Source of the DNA: Erigeron canadensis
Lineage: Eukaryota; Streptophyta; Magnoliopsida; Asterales; Asteraceae
Assembly (NCBI RefSeq): GCF_010389155.1
Contig: NC_057769.1
Coordinates: 3,658,001 to 3,722,000 of the forward strand
Reading direction: 5' to 3'
Length of the DNA stretch: 64,000 nucleotides
Shown: in pieces, positions 35,343-45,704 of the stretch
Layout of the letters: the number at the start of each line of letters is the position of its first letter
How positions within the stretch are numbered: the stretch's first letter is position 1
Notes under the pieces: generated by a model
What the model was told of the DNA's origin: nothing
Databases searched by the model: none
The model's input: only the letters and a program-made list of their open reading frames with translations
Position numbers and translations under genes: made by a program

Positions 35343-35474
35343 AGAATTTAGGGTAGATTATCATGGAAATTTCTCAGAATTTAGAGTAAATTATCATGAA
35401 ATTTTCTCAGAATTTAGGGTAAATTATCATGAAATTTTCTCAGAATTTAGGGTAAATTATCATCAGATTATTTC
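35343..35474. repeat. Four-unit 33-bp tandem repeat in the 3' flank of copy C
   Basis: Units start at 35343, 35376, 35409 and 35442, each AGAATTTAGGGTAAATTATC then ATGAAATTTTCTC with small changes. Copy D has about three degenerate units (45758-45855), copy B about two (26058-26125), and copy A only a remnant. It probably lies in or near the 3' UTR. Confidence 0.85.
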
Positions 35475-35547
35475 ATTAGGCTTTATGATGCTTCTTTTTG
35501 ATGACCTTCAGTCATTAGGTCTTAGGCCCAATGTCCAACTGTCTATA

Positions 35548-37348
35548 TCTATATTATATATATATAACAAGGCATGTATGTCGATGGTGAGAGTGATGTT
35601 ACTGTAGCTGGTACTGTAGCAAATCCAGCCCAATGAATGGGCTACAAATGTTTTTTTTTTTTTTTTCCCTCACTCCGAGTCATCTCTCCCCGAATTCCCT
35701 TCATGTATCTCCCTCCACCTTTTTCCATCCAGACTTTCCCCCTCTTGTGCGACTCTTCCATTGGTTTGCCCATCAGGCCATCATCAATCAAGTCTCATTG
35801 CCGCTTAGGTGAAATCATCCTCTTATCTTCAACTATGTATTTTATCAGTTTTTATGGCAACACGATTATGGCGATCCAGTTGTTTATGGCGATCCAGTCG
35901 TTTCAAACAAAAGCATCTGCGTGCAGGGGTGTTGATTCATTTCAGCTGTTAGAGCTCTGTTCCTTTTTTCAGAGATTGATTAAAAGTATGTATTTTACTT
36001 TTTTGGGGGGTTCAATCAATTTTCTAGGTTTTGGGTTGTAATAAGTTGTAACCGTATACATATATTGTTTATGGGTTTTCAATTTGTCTTACTGTTTAAC
36101 CATTTTGGTGGTGGCTTTTCTTTAGATTTTTATTATTTTGGGTTGTTCTTTAGCTTAAGTTACAAGTAGTGTTATTTATTTTAGGGATAATGACATACGA
36201 ATGTAACCACCTATGACAAAATGGTTATATAATGTAGTGATCTACTCGGGTGGCTATGTAATGTATGCACCTATGTTTTTTTGGCTATACTATGTAAAAT
36301 ATGTACGGACCTTACATAATATAGCCAAAAATATATATATATATAGGTTCTTACATTGATTGACTCAAATAAAAAGGTCCTTACATAGTATACCCAAAAA
36401 AACATAGGTGCACACATTACATAGCCACCTGAGTAGGTTACTACATTATATAACCATTTTGTCATAGGTTTACATTCGTATGCCATTATCCATTTATTTT
36501 AACCATATAGAAGTATTGCTTTTTAGTTGGGTTGTAACCATATACAGCAACAAGATTTGCTGATGATCAGAAGACCATTTTTGTGCTTAAATTATTAAAC
36601 ATTAGCCAATATCTTTTAGAATAACTCCAAGACTAAAAACTAATTATTTAATTTATTAACCAAGTTTATGTTCTATTTGAATTTTTGTATCACTATTTTT
36701 ATTTACTATTTTACTCGAGTCAATTTGGAATGGATGCTAAAGATATTGATGCAGAAAGCATCGCAAGAGAGTCCTCGGAACAACATATTGCTAATGTTGT
36801 GACTGTCTTTGCTAATGACTGTGTCGTAACTATGCTACTTTTCGCTATTATCTTGTCATATGTTTTACGGATAGTCTAAGTGGAGGTGAGGATCTTGGGT
36901 ATATGTATGTGTAAGTGAATTGCACAAAGATTGTACTGTATGTGTAGAACTAATGATATGTATTTTCCTTACCGTAGTGTGTAGGACTAATAGTATGTGT
37001 TTATAGTCAACTGCAGAAGTGCAGAGTATATGTCTATCTAAGCGAAATGCAAAATATTGTAGTGTGCAGGACCAATAATGTGGTAACTCTTTGGTGTTGT
37101 ATATTACCTACCATTGTATAACTTTAGTGATAGAAACTTTATGAAGTAGCAGATGGATGTATGTTCAAATGCCTTTCGGAATATCCCTGTTATGCTTATT
37201 GGATATGTTCGGTTCAAGTCCAGCAACATAAGAAAAAGGCCGCTGATTATACTTCAGTTAGCTATATTTTTCTTAGTTTCTTTATCGCTTTACACATCGT
37301 TCTTTAAAAAAAGTGATATATCTTCTTCCGCGCGGGTTGAAATTCTAG
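35548..37348 (+). mobile_element. Non-autonomous Helitron, 1.8 kb, with paralogous empty site
   Basis: The 5' end is A|TCTATATTATATAT at 35548. The 3' end has hairpin CCGCGCGG (37328-37335), GTTGAAATT, CTAG (37345-37348) and host T. The flanks GTCTATA and TTTCCTATTAAAGCG are continuous in related 3' flanks (GATCTATATTCCCTGTTAAAG at about 26186; CTATATTTTCTATTAAAG at about 49071), defining the insertion between A and T. No Rep/helicase frame. It carries a nested MITE. An open frame at 36685-36879 is unrecognised; it may be a captured exon. Confidence 0.85.
36184..36491. mobile_element. 308-bp MULE-type MITE nested in the Helitron
   Basis: About 115-bp inverted ends starting GGGATAATGACATACGAATG (left) and GGATAATGGCATACGAATGT (right, other strand). 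A perfect 10-bp target duplication ATTTATTTTA lies at 36174-36183 and 36492-36501. The middle is an AT microsatellite; the element is close to a full fold-back. Confidence 0.88.
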
Positions 37349-37555
37349 TTTCCTATTAAAGCGTTTCTCCCTTCCATTTCACAAATTACATAGTTAGACT
37401 TCATATACCTATAATACTCCTATTAATTAGTCCTTTATTCGTTTAGTCAAACTTCCCTTCTATACCAAAAAAAAAAAAAAATGTAACTGGCTGGTACATG
37501 TACCACATTTGTATTATGACCCTCTCCTTGCAAGTGATATCAACAAGCTTTTTAG

Positions 37556-37723
37556 GACAAATCTAAAGAAGATAAGAAGGATGAATGGCATCGAGCTGAA
37601 AGTGGCAATTGCAAATTTACAAGTAGTATCATGTTGCCAAACAATGCTAAAATGGATCAAGTGAAAGTTGCGCTAGGAAAAGGAGTATTGAACATGACTA
37701 AGCTAAAGGATTTTAATTTAGAG
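37556..37723 (+). pseudogene. Small heat shock protein (HSP20) alpha-crystallin fragment
   Basis: An uninterrupted stretch of about 56 codons includes KEDKKDEWHRAE, CKFTSSIMLPNNAKMDQ and GKGVLNMTK. It matches the C-terminal half of the plant class I HSP20 alpha-crystallin domain, where WHRVER, F-x-LP-x-NA and NGVLTVTVPK are expected. The start, the first half of the domain and the C-terminal extension are missing, and key positions (R-F-R before LPENA) have changed. It cannot encode a working chaperone. A related, frameshifted copy lies at 49716-49836. Confidence 0.75.
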
Positions 37724-37724
37724 T

Positions 37725-38169
37725 TATCGGCATAAATCGTCCGTGTGGTTTACTCAAAAAATCATGTTTTATTCTTGTGGTTCATTAACCTCATTGGCAG
37801 TCCTTTATAGGAGAATAAGGTTCGTGTTTTGTCCTTTAAGTTGACGATCATCATCTCACTCCCGTGAACAACCCCACATGAAGGGTATTTCAGTCTTTTA
37901 CCTTATACTTTTTCTTTGTCTTTAGTCTGTTCTTTATTACGATATATATATATAATAACTAGTCTTTAATTTGTCATGATATATATATATATATATATAT
38001 ATATATCATGTACGGATTCACTTATTATACCTTATAACTATATTTATATTATCATTATAAAGATTTTGGCCGGTCTTATAATTTGAAATACGATCTATTG
38101 ATAGCGATTAATTGTTATATGGAATGATATCAAAATAATGATACAGATAAACTTCAAAGTATCAATCTA
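37725..38169. repeat. MULE-terminus-like remnant and AT microsatellite
   Basis: Sequence from 37725 (ATAAATCGTCC..GTGTGGTTTACTC, later TTTTGTCCTTTAAGTTGACG) resembles the outer ends of the long-TIR MULE family at 15511 and 62961, without a partner end. An (AT)n tract occupies 37979-38006. No gene. Confidence 0.4.
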
Positions 38170-38963
38170 TCTTTAATATATATTAAAACAAAAACTTTAA
38201 TTCTAAATTGAGAAATTGTAAACAATTGATTAAGTTTTACCTTTAATTTTTCACCATTAGATTTTTTTTATGACATCATCATTGACCAAAAAATTAGTCA
38301 ATAACATTTTTAGTCCTTATTACATTTATACAAATAAGTCAATTAATTTTATTTATTTTAGTTTAATAATGGTCTAATTGAATATCACTTAATAATTTCA
38401 TTAACAAAATCTTTATATTAATACTCCTTATTTTTTAATATTATAACTTATAAAAAAAAGTCATTTATTTATATACTATATATTATATTTTTATGTATAC
38501 AAAGTTTTATTTATTTATATATTTGTATTTCTAATGTCGTCTAACTGAGAATTTGATAAAAATTTTGACTTAAAATAGGTTAATAAATTGGATATGATAT
38601 TTAAGTTGTGATAAAAAAAATTAATAAATTTACTATATGTTTATTTATTTGTTGATAATATAATAATATATCTTAACTTCACTAATAATTTTTTGGTAAT
38701 GGATTTTAGTTGTATGTTTTGTTAATATTTAGTGTTACAACTTAGTGTTAATAAAAATATCTCTTTAATACTTTATATATATATTTTAGTTTTATGGTTG
38801 AAAACATTATTTGTTAATATTTTTCTTTGATAATTAATATGATATTCTAATTATGGTTTAAAAGGTTGTAAAGTTTTTTTAGATATTAATAGTTTTCTGA
38901 TATAAAAAGTTTTTTAATGCAAAAAATATACAAATCTCACGTGTTACGTGGGTAATAAACTAG
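38170..38963 (+). mobile_element. Non-autonomous Helitron, about 0.8 kb
   Basis: 5' end A|TCTTTAATATATATT at 38170. 3' end hairpin CACGT-GTT-ACGTG (38938-38950), then GGTAATAAA, CTAG (38960-38963) and host T. The interior is AT-rich and non-coding. Confidence 0.75.
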
Positions 38964-39299
38964 TTTTAATATCAAAATACTATTTAATATTTATCAAGTT
39001 AGGACAAGTCGAAGATTTGATAAACATTATAAAAAAATTCCAAATATAATATGGATATTAAAACACTTTTAGTGTTGTGCGGAAACAAACAAAATTTAAA
39101 TAGCTAACAGTATTTTTATTTTTAATTTAATATATATGGTATTTGATTATAATAAGGAAGATTCAAATTAGGATATCGACTAAAAGAGACACGTGTCGCT
39201 CAAATATTATGACATGTGTTAATCAAAGAACGCTGCAATTCTGTTTTAGTCTATTGGTAGATTATTATAATTATTTTATTTTTTCTTATAAAAATATCA

Positions 39300-39380
<81 letters not shown>

Positions 39381-40212
39381 TTCCAGATATTCATAGAACC
39401 TGATGAGTGTACAGACATACACACTATCAGGCATACATGCATAAAAACACAAATAGAAGAAATTAAGGAAACCAAATTTAACCATATATTCTTTAAATAT
39501 TCCAAGAAGTCCAATCATTTCAGTATTTCACCATCTACGTTATCGTTTCTTGCCTTTTATCCTCATTGAATATCTCTTTGAAGGTAGCATGCAAATCTAT
39601 AGCAAAATTTTGAATCTTCACTCGAAATTCCACTGATAAATTTTGAATCGAGTCAACCCGTAAAGGGGTATTTTCTTAGATAATATGAAAACATAAAAAC
39701 CTTTCAATTGTTATATATACAAATATATATCACGTGTGACTATTTTGCTCTTAATTTATTCCCCAAAATTATGTACATTATATAAAGGTGATAACCCTAA
39801 TCTCATTGAAGCAAATAAGATAATCCTCTTTTCTCCATATTTTTTCTTTACAACATGTTATCAGCACGCTCTAAATAAATATTATATTTGTATCATACAT
39901 ATACCCCTGGATCCATCATCCAAACCACTTCACCGGAATCCAAAACTCATCTCCGTCCAAAACGAGCGTCTGACGGCGCTTCATCGTGACCCTTAAATTT
40001 CTGTTTGTAGTGTTACAAAACCTACATTAATGGCTAACCCCAAAGTTTTTCTTTGACATGACCATCAACGTTGCATAAACAAGTCCGCAATATTTTGTAG
40101 TGAGTTAACTGTTTAGTGGGATGGGAAATATGTTGTGTTTTTGTTGAAGAAGTAGATATATTAAGGCCATGGAGCAGTGTCGGCTTAAGGTTTTTAAAAT
40201 CAACTTTATTAT

Positions 40213-40248
<36 letters not shown>

Positions 40249-40334
40249 TGTTTTAAACTGCTAAAAATACTACAAAGAGCGCAAATCGGATAAATGATTG
40301 TAAATTAGTAAGAAAGGATCAATTTAAGGATTAA
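38964..40334. other. AT-rich spacer with microsatellites and a possible LTR remnant
   Basis: It contains a long TTA microsatellite (39301-39381). At about 39850 the string ACATGTTATCAGCACGCTC resembles the LTR end/primer-site junction of some plant retrotransposons, with a preceding TATATAAAGG-like motif (39780); I have no partner LTR, so this is weak. An (ATA)n tract lies at 40217-40248. No gene recognised. Confidence 0.4.
39301..39381. repeat. (TTA)27 trinucleotide microsatellite
   Basis: An uninterrupted TTA run of 81 bases. The apparent poly-Tyr, poly-Ile and poly-Asn frames here are artefacts of the repeat. Confidence 0.97.
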
Positions 40335-40662
40335 GGGGGCGTTTGGTTGCAGAAAACACCCCTTGTTTTTCATTTTTGTTTTTCAAAAAAACATGAAAAA
40401 CAGATTACGTGTTCTAATGATAGTTTTCTAAGAATGTTTTTCAAGAAAACAAAAAATAATATTTTCTATTTTTCAATAGAAAACTTGAAAAACACTTTTT
40501 TTTTGTTTTTCTCTCGCCTTACATCTTTAACATGTTTTCAAGTTTAAAAATTAGAATGCGTTTTCAAAATTTTTTTTTATTTTATAAAAAATAAAAGCCG
40601 TTTCATTTTTAAAAAAATTATAAATGTAAAATTAAAAAACATGTTTTACAACCAAACAGACG
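40335..40662. mobile_element. Tourist-like MITE, about 330 bp
   Basis: Left end GGGGGCGTTTGGTTGCAGAA and right end (other strand) CGTCTGTTTGGTTGTAAAAC are inverted and of the GTTTGGTT type seen in PIF/Harbinger MITEs. The inner part is rich in GTTTTTC/GAAAAAC. The same family occurs at 44261-44733. Exact ends and target duplication are uncertain. Confidence 0.6.
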
Positions 40663-40910
40663 ATAGAAGGTTTTTGTTTTTAGATTTTTACTATGGGTAC
40701 GGATAATTCTTCTAAGTTGTTAGTTCAAAAATCTCATTAATTAATAAGATTGTGACCGATAGTGAAATTAGGAAAGAGAATGCACGTCCCAATCTAATAT
40801 AAATATAAAGCTATTAAAATGATTTTTAGGAAAATTAGGAGAATCATGTTCCTTTTATTACATGTCCATGTAAAATCCAATCATCCAAACACTTATGAAC
40901 ACCAAATGTC

Positions 40911-41345
40911 ATCTGTTGGATTGTTGTTGGTTTTTATGTTTTTTTTTTTCCTGGGTTCCGACTTTCGCCAATGTCATCTGATGTTTATTGTCTCAATGTT
41001 ATGTTATTATATCTCTCTACTCTCCATGTTTGACTCCATTCGCCTGGATTGAAATCACAACTTTCATCTGCTTGAAAATCTCAGTACAATGGTTATTACT
41101 AGGTATGTTGTTCATCCTTCTGTGTGGCCGATTAAAAAGAGATTAACTTTCAACAACCCTGATTTTCTTTTATTTTGGTTTGGGGGCAATTTTTTCTATC
41201 AAAGTATGAGCACTGGATGACAAGAAAATTAGGATTATCCGTGGTTATTGTGTTAACGTAATTTATTTTATTTTATTTTTATCAAAGTATCAGCATTAGA
41301 TGAAAACAAATAACAATATCAAATAATTAGAAATATAGTTTGATT
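40911..41345. repeat. Duplicated upstream block of HECT copy D
   Basis: Partner of 28850-29290. Here it continues within about 90 bp into the conserved proximal promoter, giving the uninterrupted arrangement against which the insertion upstream of copy C can be read. Confidence 0.8.
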
Positions 41346-41429
41346 AGGACTTATATGAGTAAATCATAAAAATATCTAAGATCATCACATATTCAAAATT
41401 AATTATTAGATATATAAAAAAAAAAAAAA

Positions 41430-41588
41430 CTGTGTCACTCCTATCTCCTTATCCTGTTTTACTATATATCATATAGATAGATATAGATATAGTTATAGAT
41501 ACATTGATGATAGTAAAGTTGTAAGCTTTGATTTGTTAAACCGTACTTGTGATAATTGCTAAAAGGAAAGAGGTATTTAATTGAACAG
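41430..41588 (+). promoter_or_regulatory. Conserved proximal promoter/leader of HECT copy D
   Basis: Partner of 31228-31389, with ACTATATATCATATAG as a TATA-like stretch at about 41460 and the leader GAACAGAGTAGGTGTG near the end. Unlike in copy C, the leader from 41589 to the ATG at 41657 is intact. Confidence 0.45.
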
Positions 41589-41656
41589 AGTAGGTGTGTT
41601 TGAAGATCTCGCACCGGATCTAGAGGATTATCATCATCATTATCAATAACCACGAC

Positions 41657-44600
41657 ATGAAACGGAAACTCGAAGTAGATGAGGAAGCAGAAGAAGCAAA
41701 AGCAATGCAAATGATGGATAATAGTGACGATATGATCCAATTATTTGTTAAGACCTTTTCATCATCCAACAATTATGATAACACCAGCAGCAGCCTAGTT
41801 CTGTTTGTTAAGCCTGATGAAACCATAAAATCCATTCACGAGAAAATAGAAGCAACGACAGGTATCCCGGTTAGTTTCCAAAGATTACTATATGCAGGAA
41901 AGCAGCTTCATTCTGAGCATACATTGCTTCAATCTAATATCATTAATAATGACTCCTCTTTACATTTAGTAGCCCGAATGCCAAGCATCCCCTATCCGAT
42001 GGCCTCTCACCATGTCAATGATTTGCTTTCCTTTGTTTACAGGATGCGTCGTAGTAGTAACCGCAAGAATGACCATCTTGATCATTGTCTCCTCGACTCC
42101 AAGCTTAAGAAATTCTCTAAAACCGCTTTCTCCCCCAAACACCACGTTTATCGTGCTTCTGTTTATCTTAATATCTTCCGTTCTTATGGTGCCCCAGAAG
42201 CACTTGTTCTGCTTTACATGTCTCCTCCTCACAAACAATCTGCTCTACATTCCCTTCGATCCTTTTTCACTTCTGTTCCCGAATCTTTTTATCCGATCTT
42301 TACGCCTCTCCTCTTGCACTTTTCTAGATTGCTCCTTTCTTCCGGTGCTCACGATGACCCTTTTTATATATTCTGTCGTAATTGTCTTGGATCCATGCTC
42401 ACCTCTGTTTCCATCTCCTCCTCCCCCCCAGGCCCATACAGTGATGATGATCGTAAGCAGCCTGACGTCATTTCAGCTCATGACTTACTTCCGTTTGTAT
42501 ATCAGATTGCCACTAATTTGTCACCCTCTTCAATGAATTTTGAAGGTGACGTCATTGATTTTACTAACTTTGTGGGCCCTATCAAGAAGTCAATCCTTGT
42601 TCACCAGGTCCCTTTTCAGACTGATCTCATACACTCACAACCAAGGCACTACTGCTACGGTAACAACCCCTACCCCCACCCTTGCTACATCCGTGACTTT
42701 TTTTATACGATCTTTCCTATTCTGTCTTCGGCAATGAAAGCCTGCCTCAACAAAGTGGAGGAACATATAAAAGTCGGGAAACAAAAAGCAGACAAAAATA
42801 TTCGATGGGGTCACTATTTCTCGATTTTGACCCAAGTGTGTCACATTGCTAAACTATATGAGGGCGCAGAAGAAATCTTTATGACGGATATGAGGCTAAA
42901 TAAGGTTGCTTTGTGTTATCTCATTCTTAGATATGCCAAGAGAGGTGAAGATTACAAGTGGATTCTTGACCATAAGGATCTCACCGACTTTCAGTCTAGA
43001 AGACATTTGGTTATGTTGTTACTTCCAGAGCTCAAGAATGACGACTATGACAACATCCATGAGATGCTTATTGACAGATCACAATTGTTGGCTGAATCCT
43101 TTAACTATATTTTTCTAGCAAAGACCAAGGCTTTGCGTCGTGGCTTATTCATGGGATTCATAAATGAGGAAGCTACCGGCCCTGGTGTATTACGAGAATG
43201 GTTTTTATTGGTGTGCCAATCTATCTTTGATCCCCATAATGCTCTCTTCCTTCCTTGCCCCAATGATCGAAGAAGATTCTTTCCTAATCCAGGTAATTAT
43301 GGTTTTTTTCCACCTGTTGTTATGTTTCTGTTATACTATCATGTGTTTTGATCGATATTACATAATCTGAGTAATTTTTCATGTTTGCAGCATCTAAGGA
43401 CCCAGCGCACCTTGATTATTATCAATTTGCAGGCAGGGTAATTGCCCTAGCCTTGATGCATAAAATGCAAGTCGGCATTGTATTTGACAGGACGTTCTTC
43501 TTGCAATTGGCTGGATTCAATATCTCGTTGGATGATGTAAAGGAGTCAGATCCATACTTTTATAGTAGCTGCAAGCAGATACTGGATATGGATTCTTGTG
43601 CAGTGGATGAAGACGCCCTTGGTCTAACCTTCGTTTGGGAGTTTGAAGAGTTAGGGTCCATGAAAGTTTTGGAGCTTCTCCCCAATGGAAAAGACATTCC
43701 TGTGAATAGCAGAAATAGGAAGGAGTACATCCATCTTCTCATTAGACATTGCTTCTTGACGTCTGTTACCCAGCAGGTAACCCGGTTCGCTCAAGGATTT
43801 ACAGATATTGTTACAAAGGATGAATTTCGGAAATTAATTTTCAAGAGCTTAGAGCTTAGAGACCTTGATGGGATGTTGTATGGGAGTGAAAGTGATATCT
43901 GTGTCGACGATTGGAAGGCACATACAGAATATATGGACTATAGAGTTACTGATCGCCAAATAAAATGGTTCTGGAAGGTATGTGTTCTCTCAACTTCCTT
44001 TGTTTTCTTGACTTTGTAACGTATTAATTATTGTTTTCATGCAATGTATTCTAATATACCAGGTAAATCAGCGAGCTGATTAGCATCAATTAGTTGTATT
44101 TTTAATATCTTCCCATGATTTCTAATATCAGAACGTACTTATACCGCAAAGTACCCTTTAAATCTTATGTGAATGTGGGTACTCTGTCATCTGGCTCTTG
44201 TATCGTTATGTAACCACTAACACATTAAAGGAGATTATGTAGGCAATTTGGGACTTTATGAGGGGGTTTAGTTGAGGAAAACACCCCTTGTTTTCCATTA
44301 TTGTTTTCCAAGAAATCATGGAAAACAGAAAACGTGATCAAGTCATAGTTTTCCAAGAAAACAGAAAAAACTGTTTTCCACTTTTTTTTTATGAAAAAAT
44401 TAAAAAACTCTTTTTTATTGTTTTCCACTTTTCATTTTCCATGTTTTAAATTTTGGAAACCTCAAATTATGTTAACTCTCTCCCTATGCCCCCTCCCCCC
44501 GTCTCCCCCACCCCCCGTCGCCCCATGCCCCCACACCACCCCCACCCTGACCTCCCACTTAACCAAGTATATTAGAACATTGTTTCCAATATTGGAAAAT

Positions 44601-45704
44601 GAAAATAGCATTTTCTAGTTTTGAATGCGTTTTCAAAATTTAATTTGTTTTCTAGAGGTGGAAAACTCCTTCCGGTTTATAGAAAATAAGAAATGGAAAA
44701 CTAGAAAACATTTCTCACAACTAAACGCACCCTATATATTGTACCGATCTTACACTTCCTCAATCTCTAAATCGTCCTTATGTTAACTTTCTTCACTCCG
44801 AGAATCTAGATAAATATTCTGGCTTCCTTTATTTACATCCCTAATTTGGCAACCTTTGCTGCTATCTTCAGGATGTTGGGATCTCGCTGCTTCGCCATCA
44901 TGGTGACATGTGACATCTTGCTTATAATTGCACGACTTGTCTAGTAGAATAGGACTGGGCTAGCGAGAACTAACTAGTTAGGTGAAATAAGTGGATGAAT
45001 TAGAAGAAAAACCGGGGCCCAAAAATCAGGGAGGTAATGTGTTTATTGACCAGATCAGTCTTGTGTTTGGGTAAAAGGGATTACCAAATAGGTTAATTCA
45101 CTAGTTACTTTTTGGATAATGATCATGATGTCACCTAGTTTTAATAAAGATTCTCCTAGATATTCCTATGAAACAATGCTACTCATTCTTTTTTGGGTAA
45201 AAAGGTTTGTAGCCCAGTAACAAAGCTAAACATTATCAAGCACTACAAATTAATATAGTAGTAGTAAGCTCAGGTAGTTGACATCAATCGCTCTCTTTTT
45301 GTGAGTTCAATTTAAAGATTATAATAGTAGCATACACATGTACAGATATTAGTTCAATGGGTTATACTTTTGTCTAAAAAATATATTCATTGTGGTTTAC
45401 GACATGTCTCGTTTATATCTCTAATCTGAATTGATGATAGATTGTCGAAAAGATGACAGCAGAGCAACGGAAGGTTCTTCTCTTCTTCTGGACGTCAGTG
45501 AAGTATCTCCCTGTAGAAGGTTTCGGTGGTCTAGCTTCAAAGCTATCCATTTGCCGATCAAATGAGAAAGTTAACCGTCTGCCTTCTTCTCACACATGCT
45601 TCTACCAAATATGTTTTCCTGCTTACCCATCAAAGGCTGTGATGCAACGACGCCTAAATATGATTACTCAGGAGCACGTTGGCTGCAGCTTTGGAACATT
45701 GTGA
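41657..45704 (+). CDS. UPL5: UPL5-type HECT E3 ubiquitin ligase, copy D (intact)
   Basis: Exons: 41657-43292, 43391-43977 and 45441-45704; 828 residues. Basic start MKRKLEVDEE; ubiquitin-like domain (MIQLFVKTF, DETIKSIHEKIEATTGI, YAGKQL, LHLVAR) without the long Asn insertion of copy A; middle region; HECT domain with TGPGVLREW, FAGRVIALAL and catalytic SSHTCFYQ (Cys at about 794). Exon 2 has one in-frame codon deletion (SKDPAHLDYY versus SKVDPMHLDYY) and substitutions near the conserved core (HCFLTS for HRFVTS; LAGFNIS for LAGVDIS). The start context is the cleanest of the array. Closest relative in the window is copy C. Expected role: ubiquitin transfer through a thioester intermediate; the ubiquitin-like domain may aid proteasome or substrate contact (inference). 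Substrate unknown. Confidence 0.9.
44261..44733. mobile_element. Tourist-like MITE in intron 2 of copy D
   Basis: Left end AGGGGGTTTAGTTGAGGAAA and right end (other strand) AGGGTGCGTTTAGTTGTGAG are inverted. The body is rich in GTTTTCCA/TGGAAAAC and related to 40335-40662. The other three copies lack it: their intron runs straight from GGGACCTT to TACTAATCTTA or equivalent. A CCCC-rich patch (44488-44550) lies in its middle. Confidence 0.7.

Noticed and set aside
39143..39518. Frames encoding poly-Tyr, poly-Ile and poly-Asn
   Set aside because: They are translations of the TTA microsatellite and have no gene structure.
39840..39870. Complete LTR retrotransposon near 39.8 kb
   Set aside because: Only an LTR-end-like motif was seen; no second LTR, no target duplication and no coding region.
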